NCBI RefSeq assembly: GCF_963678635.1
Contig: NC_087067.1
Span: 13,432,844 to 13,496,843 of the forward strand
Length of the DNA stretch: 64,000 nucleotides
Reading direction: 5' to 3'
Source: Symsagittifera roscoffensis
Taxonomy: Eukaryota > Xenacoelomorpha > Acoela > Convolutidae
Under the pieces are notes generated by a model. It worked only from the letters and a program-made list of their open reading frames with translations, ran no database searches and was not told where the DNA came from. Shown here one piece after another: positions 43,301 to 55,300 of this stretch. Positions within the stretch are counted from its first letter, which is position 1, and the number at the start of each line of letters is the position of its first letter. A program made the translations under genes and the position numbers.

Positions 43301-46300
43301 TTGATAAAGGGTCTTAATATTAACCAAACTAACCAGTAGATCCTTCGACTGGTGGCATGCATCGGCCAGCCGCACACTTCATGCCGAAGTAGCAGTCGTA
43401 GTCAGTGCCACACTCTGTGCACATCTCAGTGATCAAATCATGCTTCCGGTCTGAAAAAACAGCATTCATGTTCAGCAAGTCGAACCATCTTTAAGCCGAG
43501 CTAGAAAGACAGGGCACTCTAGTTACTGTCCCAAGCGTGTGATTCACGAATTAATAAATCCGACCATTTAACTGCCTGAGAAGGACCATTTAAAAGAAGA
43601 ATAGAGTTGAGAGGGTTTTTTCTCACGCTCTATCCGGTTTATAAAGATCACTCGTAATATGCCGAGTGTATCGTATTATATTAGAGCTCGCCTCTCGTGA
43701 TTCGGGTTCCAAACACATACTTCAAAAAATGTCAAGAAAGAAGTGTCGAGAAAAGAAGCGTTCAGAATCTTTGCGTTTTTTAGAATGAGTTACCGCTGTA
43801 ATTGATGGGAATAAAATGGCCATTTTAATTGATGGGAATTAAGACCCTCATTTTAAAAGGGTTTAAAATTTGTAATAATTTCTTATGATTGAAGCTCATT
43901 TCTGGGAAAATTCTGCTACCAGAAAAGGAGAAAGTCACCTTGAAATCTTACAGTGACATTACAAATAAGTAACCCCCCTAGCTTCATTTGGTAACCAAAA
44001 AAGAGAAACGACCAAACCTTAATTGTGGTCATTTCAAAGTTTCGGCTTTTTGCCAGTCCAACTCGTGTGTTATACTGAGTTACTTTGGGTTACTTTTGTT
44101 TTTTTTTTGTTTTACTTTTGGGTTAGTATATTGCTATATTTCAGGATCCTAAAATAATGCATGATACACCTGAAAACGGGCAGTGCTGGCCTAATGATGT
44201 TCTCACATACAATTAGTTAGACTTATTTGTTGTAAATTTATATAATTATCGCTGAACTAGATATCGTTTGGAAACAAAATATTATCGATATGATTAGTAT
44301 AAAACTTAATTGTAGTTTTTTACTACAAACCACTGCATCTTGTTCCACATTGCTGAGTTGCAATCTGCATCTGGAAGGTTTGAAGTTGCGACATTGGACC
44401 CTTGTTACATGGCTGGCCATCCAATCGCGCATCGTCACAACACAATATGACCTGGCCATCCACTTGAGCGATAGCTTCATGTCTAATAAAACTCATTTGG
44501 ATAGGTTGTTAAAAATTAGGGATCAAGTTAACATCCTCTCCCCCCCCCCCCCCCCCCCCCCAAATAGACCAAGTTAAGATCCTCCACCCCAGCGCTGAAT
44601 TTAGGTTAAATTTGTTAAGCGCTGTATGTAAAATGCTCGATTCTGATTGGCTGAAAATTCCCATCTTAGAACCAAGTTAACATCCTCCCCTCTAAACGTG
44701 TTTAGGTGTTTACGGGGTCCAAAATTAGTTGGATAGGTTGTTGTTGTTGTTGTTATCAATTCCTTTTTGATACTTATTTAATTATGAAGGACACTCAATC
44801 ATTCCATCTGTCACAAAATTACCTTTTTTTTAAAAAAAAAATATGGGGATTGTAAAGTGCAGGTTTAAATTATTACCACAAAACCGAATATAATTTTATT
44901 AAGCGTTTTTCTCAAATTGGGTAGGCATTAGACAAAAAACCAAGACAAAATTAATCTGGTACAATTGATATGGTGCAAGTTTTTTTAAACAAAAATGTGC
45001 CTAAATTTTACTCTTAAAACAGACCATTTGTGGCTCTTTATAGTATATCAATGATTGTTCCGAAATTACCGAGTAATTTGCTGATAAGATCATATCAAAG
45101 AAAGCCTCTTATTTATTCCAACAAAGCTTAAGAAAGAAAATAAATTTTGAAATTTTGTTGTGAAAAGCTTATGTTTTGTTTGATGGCCAAATGTCGTTTT
45201 TCTTTTTATTAATTTTTATTTATAACCTCAATTTGAAAATTTTGCGCTAAGAAATTTGAAAAATTTACTCTTCACAGCTTCGTTGGACTTTGAAAAGGGC
45301 TAAAAAAATTTGGTTAACTAATAAGATTGAAACATAACTTTAATTTAGGATACAAAACTATTTGCATCCTAAAACCTTCGTTTTAATCGGTTTTTGTTTT
45401 TATTTTTACTGATTTTAGAAAAAAAGGCTCGAACTTTTCAAAGATCTCAATTTTGTCTGAAAAACATAAATGAGCACTAGCACACAACGGCGAGGCCACC
45501 GTTCATCGAAAACTACAACTGGTGGAAACTGATAAAGGGTAAAATTCGACAAAAGCGACGATTTGTAGAGCGCTCGATTATTGGCACCAAGCAATAATTA
45601 GTACCGACAAAAACATTTTATCAGAAACTATTCAGATTCTGCTACTGAAAAGATACAGAAAAACAGCAAGCAAACTAGAAAACAAAGTGTTACAAGCATT
45701 ATTAATCAAGCAGCGTTATAATGGTTTTATTTTAGCAATTGTCCCCAAAATGAACCTGTCAATATTGATTTTTTTCAATTGGCAGCTTTTGCTTAGATTC
45801 GGGCAATTTTTTTCTCAGTCACATCCTCGTTTTTACATGAGCTGAAAAAAAAACTTCAATTTGTTTAGTTCGATAAGTGGAATTCATTCCCTATTGGGAG
45901 GCTCTATGCTAAGCTTTTTAAAAATTCTTTGTCGTCTCTCGCCCGTTCATAGATTTTTTTGTCTTGTTTTCACAAAATTTGAAGAAACAGCCATTTTCTC
46001 TCCATGGATGGTTATGGTTGATTGTCTCAACTAGAGATGACTAACAAAATGATCAAAACTCATCAATAAGGCAAGACTTGGCGAACTAAAATTTGAAGGT
46101 TATATCAAAGAGGTACTTTTTTTAATCTGCTTTGTTTAGTAGGGTCCAGTTCCAGCTCCCAAAATATGTGCTATTTGCAGAGTGAAATGAAAAAAGCGTC
46201 CTCTGTTTCTACGACGCCTTTACACATTCTTGTAACTTTCTACAACGCGGTTATATAAGCTTAAAATTTTTCAAATCCACGATAATTTGCAAGGGCTTCA

Positions 46301-49300
46301 AACCTGATTGTTTTTCCTTCCATTATCGGATTGCGCAAATATACTGCTATTTGTTTTTGGTTTTAAAAGACGAGTAGATTAATGGTTCAGTTTGTTCGTT
46401 CACTACCGCAAGAAAGTTGAGTATACAGAAGAATAGAAATATGTTACGTCGGCGGGTCAAATGGTGTTTTTTCTAGTGTTTTTTTTCTATGAGCTTTCTC
46501 ATCCTCAAAAAAAAAATTTTTTTTCAGTGGTCGTCTACTTTTAACTGCAAAAACGCAGGTCTAATTTTTGTACTTTTTAAGCGTTATATATTCTTTTCAA
46601 ACTGGATAAAATCAAACTTCAGTGAAGGCCAAGTTTTAACAATGAACCTATTTTTTTTGCTGCTTCAAGCGAAATAAGAATGATTTTGTCATCATGCCTG
46701 CATTTTTGGGTCAGATCTCTGATTTGAATAAAAACACCGATGTTTTAGAACGTCTTTTGCTGCATCTTGATGTGGTTCTACTTGTGGATTTTTTGCGTTG
46801 GTTTCAAATGAACCTTTGTCTATTAAGAAACCATTGCTGATTCAGGCGTTTGAATCATGAAGACATTCGACCTAGTATTAAATTAGAAAGGAAGATGTGA
46901 TTTTGGTTCATTAAAGAAAAATAATTGTTTTGAACTAAGAGTTTTTGGTGCTAGTGACTGCTGATAGTAATTTCAAAAACACTGCGTTACACTGCGAAAA
47001 AAACTATGTTCCTTTAATACTAGTGCAAACGAATGCCCTGTTTGTCTGGAATTAAAACCATCCATTCAGTTAAGAAAACTTCACGGAAGAGCACCATTAT
47101 TAAACCAAGCAACAAATACTGGCATCTTATACTATGTCTTGCAAAAGGCCTAACACTTCCCATTCCCTGAGATCTAGATCAGATTGAATAAAGACGGAGA
47201 ATGACAACTGAATGTCCCCTATGCTTGGAAGTTTGTGATCAAATGAAAAAACTACATAAGAATTTACCTCCACAACCACCACATTTAGTTTGCGTAAATT
47301 ATTATAATAAACTCAAGCTAAGAGCTAGTGCATCATTCGCAAAAATTCCTCGCCCCTTTTGCAGGCAGATTATTCATGTAATTAATATGACAGAATGCGA
47401 TGTCTGTAATATCTGCAACCAATTAGTGTTATCCAGAAATAAACAAAACCTATGAAAGTTAAACAAACATATGTTACGGTATGCAATAATTGCATTAATA
47501 AAGTAAAAACATCTCCCCTATCTGTTTTTTAAAAATTGATTTTGATAACTTTTGGGCATTTATTCCTTTAATACAATGGCAAACGAATGCCCTGTTTGTC
47601 TGGAATTAAAACCATCCATTCAGTTAAGAAAATTTCACGGAAGAGAATCATGTCCAAAGCCAAACTGATTTTTGACAACTTCTCATGCCCAATATGCCGA
47701 CAAGATGTTCACGTCCTAAATTTCGAAAAAAATTGACGAATGTAAGACCTATTATTTTATTTCCACAACTTACCTTATTTTTCCCAGCCAATTTTACAGT
47801 ACTTTCGGAAAACCATAGCACAACCCACTCTTGAATGGCCGATCTGCTACTTAAAAAAATCCAAACTCAAGAAACAACCTAAAAACCAGCCACACCATCC
47901 ACCACACTTCATTTGCATAGACTGCCATGACCAAATCCTAGCTCATTTTTCAAAATATGGACAATTTTTTTGCCCCATTTGCCAGGTCCCACATTAAAAC
48001 CGATCTTTTTCCCATTATTCCCTTGGTTGTTCATGCGAAAAAATGGTTAAAAGTGCAGGTTGGGGAAATACCCAGACCAAAAGTATGGCAAGTTATCGAC
48101 ACCTTACCGATTGCCATCAAGGTATCACAATTTGCTCAAGATGCCTCCCTAGTACAGCAAAAATCTATCCCTTATGTCAAATCCCTTATGATTTTTCCGA
48201 CCCCTGGATTTAATCCTTCACCACAAAAAGATGTTCATTTACGATTCTTCTACACTCCTTCATTTGGTAAGGCATCAAGATTTCAGAAATCCACTCACAA
48301 CATATATATCTTTTCAAATAACAATAAACACAAAACTCTCGTTTCATTATTGCTATATTATATACTCCGCCCCTCAGTTTTTTCTAGTCCCTCTTTCCTA
48401 CAAAAAGGGATCCCATGGTAAGCCGGTGGATGAACCCAGGACCCAGGTGGACATACATTTAGGATTAGGGGTTAATTAAGGCCCAAATTTCCATTTTTAC
48501 TGTAGCTACATAAGTTTAATATTTGAGCTTAACTCAATGTTTTAAAATTCTTTATTTATTTTTTTCCTGTCTTTAACAAACACCATGATCGCCTTTCTTC
48601 ATTTGTTTTCCGCGGTGGGTTTTTGTGAAACCACAAGGTTATACTTTTCTTCTTTTAGATATACCACTTTACACATTTATAAATGTCCTTCATCATAATA
48701 TCCCTAGAATCCGAATGTAAGTCGGGATTTTGAATATATTACTCATTTTATACTGATGTTTAGCAAAATGGAATATGACCTAATTATGAATTGGTACTGC
48801 AGAAATGCTGACCCCGCACCCGAGCAGTTCAAAAGGAAAGTGCCTCTCCGAAAGAAGAAGCAATTGAAAGGATAGTAAACTCTCCTAGTATGTCAATTGA
48901 CGACGGGTTAAGCAAAGACCCCAGAAACTTTCCCAGCCAGAAGCAAAGATTGGAACTACAAAGGACAGATAACTAAAATTGGATACGGTGAACCCCCAAA
49001 TTATAACCAGCTTAAAGTTTTCCGTAAAACAGAACTACAACCGGTGGAAACTGCCATCCTTTGTAAAAGTCGTCAACTCGACGACAATGGAAAAGGCAAT
49101 GATACCGATTGAATATATAACTCAGCCAGAAGTTGTAATAAAGAAAGAAACTAACTTCTGCAAAATAAAGAAAACAGTAGAACAAGGTTACATTTTGAAA
49201 GCAGGGGGAACTCAGATAACCATCCCATTTGAGGGAATAACTGCTTTCCCAAATCAACTAAAACCAAATCGAAATGAGAGAGATTAAGTCAAAGATCGTC

Positions 49301-52300
49301 AAACTACAGCAGAAATTAGAGGCTTCACAGAGGAAGATAGAGATCCTCAGATCTTATAACGTGGAGCTAGAAGCTGCAAAGAAACTCAAGAAGAAATTTT
49401 TCAAAAAAAAATCATATCTAAATTGCGTCCATTAACGTATGCATAATCATTTTATTTGATGTTCTTTTTAATTTTCTAACTAAATCCTTAAATTGTTTAA
49501 TTTTCACCTTGGTAACTGTAAGAATCGAACAGCTTAATTTTCTAAACAAAAAAGGGTGAGTTGTAGTATTGTAAAAACTACACTGACAAAAGACCATTGT
49601 CTAAACTGTTAACTGTTTATTTAACGACCCAATTCAAAATTGGAGCGTGCCATTTAAATTAAAGACTCTTTTCACTAAATCAGACATTGACTGACTTATA
49701 CTTGTTAGGACTACAAATCTTGTTTTGAAAATCCACTACTTGTCCAATTTTTCTCATTTTTTCATGCTCAGTATATTGAAAGGGCGGCGATTACTAACAC
49801 ATCCCTTTTAACTTTAACTTGAAACAAGGTCTTGCCGGCTGCACCGGAATTCTCCTTGCTTTGATTAAGCAGAGATGCACATGCAATATGACTGAAGCCT
49901 GCGGTTCAACCAAACTGAAGGCTGCGGTTTTAATCAAAGGGGACTAATAATTTAAAGATATTTGATTTTAAAAAATCGAATAAAACCTAGTTGAAAATTC
50001 CCTTATGAGGAAGGAAGATTAAAGGAGCAGGTGAAACCTGAATACTTAAAGAAGAATTAGCCGCTGGTTTATGCTTACGACCAAAAAGACTGGCCTTTAC
50101 TTTTAAAATTTAAAACTTGTCTTGTTCCCAAAAAAAGAGAAGTAATTCTCTTTCTAATTTCGATAAAAAACATAAATCGAGATAAGGAAACCCGAATCAC
50201 TAGGACGAAACGAACAAGAATACTGCTGACTACCCAACAGAAAAGGACTTAACCAGGAGTGACTCGAGAGTACTACACAATCGTCAACGTTAGTTAGAAG
50301 ATAACAGATTGATGAAAAATTAATAGTAATTAATCCACCCCTCATGGGCATATTTCTTTAAGCTGTTCGATTCATTTATATAATCTAATAACGCTGTGCT
50401 TTGTATTCACCCTGCTAATTAATTCATACCTTTTCTAACTATTGTTTCTACTATAACGTTTGTCAAGAAAACTTGACGACCTAAGGTGAGGCTCGTAACT
50501 TAGGATAGATTACTAAGCAATCAACCAGCTAAGTAATAAATGAACCTTTGTCCATTAAGAAACCATTGCTGATTCAGGCACTTGAATCATGAAGACATTT
50601 GACCTAGCATTAAATTAGAAAGGAGAATGCGATTTTGGTTCATTAAAGAAGGATAATTGTTTTGAACTAAGAGTTTTTGGCGCAACTGATTGCTGATAGT
50701 AATTTCAAAAGCACTGCTTTCTTAGCATAATCCAGTGGCTTCCTTTAAAACTCCCATGGTTACGATCAAGTGAATCATGCATTTTAATTGCTGGAGTTTA
50801 ATCTCCACCAAACCAATTAATAACTAATTTTAAGTGCCAATTATCTAATCGTGCATTTCGTCGTCAGAAAAAATTTGATAATCTTAGACAAAACTGGGTA
50901 AAAATTCAATTTGACTACAATTTAAATATTGTTTTGGCTCTAATTTTTCTTTGTCTGAGCCAGTCATCTTTTATAAACTAAGGACAGTGAATTGATTTCA
51001 AGAGATAAAAATATTCTTCCGTTTCTTGAAGAAGTTGTTATTCCCTTTTCTGAAGTTATCGTGGTCGGTACATTCGGCACTACTTGCACAGCAACCAGTT
51101 ATCCTTGTTGTTCCAACCATTGAAAATGGGGAGGAAGATTGTTTTCGGGTGTATTTTAATTTTTTTTTCCACGCAAGATCAGCTATCCAAAATAATTGAG
51201 CTAATTAGTAAGGTAGTTATTAATTGCAACAGCTTATTTAAACTTGAGATAAGCAATGAAAACTTAATTTTCTTGAAAAAAAATTACTTTTAGGAATCAT
51301 AAACATAAAAATTCAAAAAATTTCCGCACAACTTTTTTTTTCAATTTTTTTTGTTTTTCTAGTCATTTTTCTTCAAAACCAGTTTTTTAATTGACTTGTT
51401 CTACTATGACTCTCAGTTATGTCTAAGTTCTATTTTTTCGTTCAGATTTTTTATTACAACATGCAGAAAAAAACGAAACCAACTTGAGAAAACATTTTTG
51501 CGTTTTTATAAGACTGTGGTCAGAACATTCTGTGCCATTTCCTCAGTAACCGGCTATCTTGTGATTAGTTTATACTCTTTCTTAATCAAAAACGGAAAAA
51601 AGCACAACATGCAAATTTTTCGGTTATTATCGAGCTGCTGTCTTTCCACTGATGAGAAACTAAATATTTTTTTTGGGGGTTGAGAAATTGTTGTCTCATC
51701 ATCATGCATAGCGAGTGTTTGTGGACTTTTTCCCATCAAACGACCCCAGAAATTTAATTCCTCCATGTAATATAGAAACCTCAGGTGTGGGATGGGACTA
51801 TTGTTTTTTGTTTCTAGGCTGAAGGGGGGGGCTACAATAGGAATCCTCTACGTTTGGTATCCATAGACTGAACAAACCTGCAGGCAGCCGCGCAGCTCAG
51901 ACCCCATGTTCGTATGCTTTGTACCAGTAATCGACCCCCAGAGTGTAGTCGGCTGATGGCAGATCTTTATTAGTGGCATTGATCACAGTTATACACACTC
52001 CCCCATCCTCTAGAGTCACAGTACCGTTTCCAAACTCGTTCATGCATGTTATGTTCTAAAACACGGATGAACTTAATAAGCATAACAGACTGGTCTACTT
52101 AATTTGTCTAAAGCGGCAATGAAGATGACTTTTAGACTCCTTTTCAAAATTAACAACTCATCATGGACAAAATGTTGNNNNNNNNNNNNNNNNNNNNNNN
52201 NNNNNNNNNNNNNNNNNNNNNNNNNNNNNNNNNNNNNNNNNNNNNNNNNNNNNNNNNNNNNNNNNNNNNNNNNNNNNNNNNNNNNNNNNNNNNNNNNNNN

Positions 52301-55300
52301 NNNNNNNNNNNNNNNNNNNNNNNNNNNNNNNNNNNNNNNNNNNNNNNNNNNNNNNNNNNNNNNNNNNNNNNNNNNNNGTCACGAAAATTGACTAGTGGTT
52401 GATTCTCAAATTACAAATACATTATGTACTCATACGAAAAGTTAGGTTTGTATCTGGTGTTTGCAATTAATGGCAATTACTTTTTCTATCTGCATGAAAA
52501 TATCTCAATAGATCCGATCAGCCTTTCTTAAAATTGTTTTTGTTATTATTGATAATTGGGCTTATTTTCCTTACAGCCCCCTCCCCAAAACCTAAAAGAA
52601 AAAAACTATAACCCCACCACAGTAGATTGTTTGTAGTATGGGGGTTTTATTTCGCTGGGGACTGCTACCTGAGTCAAGGTGTTCGATTTATGTTTCGACT
52701 TTTTCGGCCAACAACCGGTATATTTTGACCGTCTCGACCAAAATTTGGTATGTTTGATCTTTCTCGACCAAACTTTGGTCGTTTCGGCTTTCTGGACGTA
52801 ATAAAAAAAGTGTTAGACTTTGTTCGATGCAGTCCAGATGTATGGGAAAGATCGGGCAATTGATTAATGATTGCTTAATGATTAATATGATAAATGATTA
52901 TTGATTCAATGATTATGGTTATTATGATTGCACTTACGAAGTTTCCTGCCAGTATCTCATGAGTAGTTTCATCTCTCTTCTTTGTGACATGAACTGATGG
53001 CACATAAGATCCACCAGTGTTTCATCCATCGCAGTTCCAGGGAACTCGGTCGTCGAGGTGTCGAAGCCAGTCAACGGACAAGCATCACCAGCTAAAATTT
53101 AAATTTCAAACCAACTTTATGAAAAGGAAACTGAATCACCCCTTGTGATTTGTGTTTTAGTTATCATAATTATCTTAATTTGACCTTCAATCTTAATCTT
53201 AATTAGATACCTATCCTTGTTTGTGTCTATTCGAAGTCTATTGGACTTTGCGGCACTTTTTTTAGTTGAATAGAAAATTATTTTTTTTAACCTCTGCAGT
53301 TTAAACCTTTTTTTTACTATTGAGATCAAGATAATAATCTCAAAAACTTGCGTCCCTAGAAAGGATGAGAGTGTTTAATTTAGCTGGTTCCCCCTTTTTG
53401 CCTCTAAACACTTAACACCATCAAAAAGACAAGCTAAAACAAATTTAGGATGGTTTCAAGTCAATAAAGGAAAAAGTGATCAAGTAATCTTTATCATCAG
53501 CAAAACAACGCGTGTCGCGGCGAAGCTCCGAAAGTCTCGACTGCCTTTTAAAATATCCTCAATTGTTTTTCCATTTAAGAAAACCTAAAACGTTTTTGTA
53601 AATTATATTGTATGTGGGGAAATTATTTTTGAAAACTAACTGAAATTTTAAAATTGAATTTTTAAAAGTTTTATGAAAATTATTGTTAAAAAATTATAAA
53701 TGGTAAGCCGCAATCGGAACAGAACCTTAATGACAAAACAATAGAAATTAACAAAACACTTGACACTTGACTCTAAAAACGAAACTGTTTTTACAAGGAA
53801 GCTGTTAACAATTCAGGATCCAATGCAAGCTAAACGTCTCACACGTCCTCTAAGAAATTACAGGTCATCGGAACATTCGGAACACAGCAACCTGCTTTTT
53901 ACGTATTCAATTAACTTTCATTGTTCAAAATGAATTTAAGAGGTTGAATTTAAAAGCATCCAAATGCAACAAATTCAATTAACATGAAAGCAATGAAAAC
54001 CAATTAAAAACAATCGCAATTTTTATGCTGTACACGTCATGAAATCAACAGTAAAAATTAACTTCATAATGTGAAATTTTTTTTTCGAAGTGCCTGTTTT
54101 GTTTTGTCAACAATAATTTGAATACTTCAACAACGTCATATTTTGATCTGGCTTTTCATTAATAAGCGAGGGGCGGTGCTGAATATCGTCGAGTGGCACT
54201 TGTTCTGTCTATGTTATTTGTAAGCATCGCCAAGTACAAAAGCCATGCTAGCTAAGTACGTCATCACACAAACACCAAAAAAAAAATACTGCACATTCAG
54301 CAGAGTTTTTGTAATTTAAGTAATTAGAGTTGAAAGTGAAAGATAGAGAAGCTGTTTACAGTCTTAATTAAAATCGTCGTCCTTTTGATGCCGTGCAAGT
54401 GTAGCATTAATCAAATTCTGTCACTTTCTGACCAGTCTAGTTTTACGTTATCTTAAGACTCAATTGACTAAAAGACAAGTTTTTCCATGTGGTAGTCATT
54501 TTTTGCTGTTTGTGGCGTAACTAGCTTGCAAGGTTTGCGATGGTAACCATAAAACATAAACAGAGGAGCGGCACTCAATAATTTAAAAAATTCCAGTACT
54601 CTTTCAATCCCCCACCGTTTTTTAATGAATTGCGTGATCAAAATGTGACGTAGAAAGTATCTTGAAGTATTCAGATAGTTGTTGACATTTAAAAAGAAGC
54701 TCTTCAAAAATAGTTTTTCTAATGAGAAAAAATTTGAAGTTACTTCAAAACTAAAAGAATCGAAAGTCAACGGCTTGAAGTTATGAGTTTTTCGAGCAGA
54801 AAGTGTTCTCAGCTATTACTTTTCAAGCCAACTCCATTTTCGGTTCAGTAAAAAAATTAGCGAAACTGGAGAAAAGTGTTGTTTTTTGGAATTATTTCAG
54901 CCCCAACGAACTCCTGCGGGACAAAAATTGTTTCGTATTTTTTTCTGAAAGCATTTTTGCTTAACATAATTTTCTTAACTTATTTGCATGTCGAGCCTAA
55001 AATTAAACACTAGTATCAGTGAATTATTTTTTCAATCATAATTTATAAGAAACTTTGACCAAAAAAATTCGTTGGCTGCAGCGAATGTTTTGCAAAACCG
55101 ACAATATTTATACAATTTTTACTTAAAAATTGGTTCAGTTACCATCAGCTAGCTAGAGTATTGAAACAGGAGACACAAGCTTCAAATTTTCATTTTTTCT
55201 GATTATTTGGTCTAAACAGGTTTTTATTCGAAAACACATACTGAGTCGATTTCGCAAAAACTTGCGTCACAGCCTTGATTCTTTTTTTCTGTGAGTCATC

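Noticed and set aside
47957-48421. 154-residue plus-strand frame starting MDNFFAPFARSH
   Set aside because: It overlaps two RING-like units in other frames, and its C-terminal part is AT-rich and low in complexity. Probably a shadow frame.
46806-50717. Calling the RING-containing insertion a standard LTR retrotransposon
   Set aside because: No reverse transcriptase, protease or integrase motif is visible in any frame between the repeats and the repeat ends are not TG...CA.
52104-52402. Open frames across 52104-52402
   Set aside because: They consist almost entirely of N.
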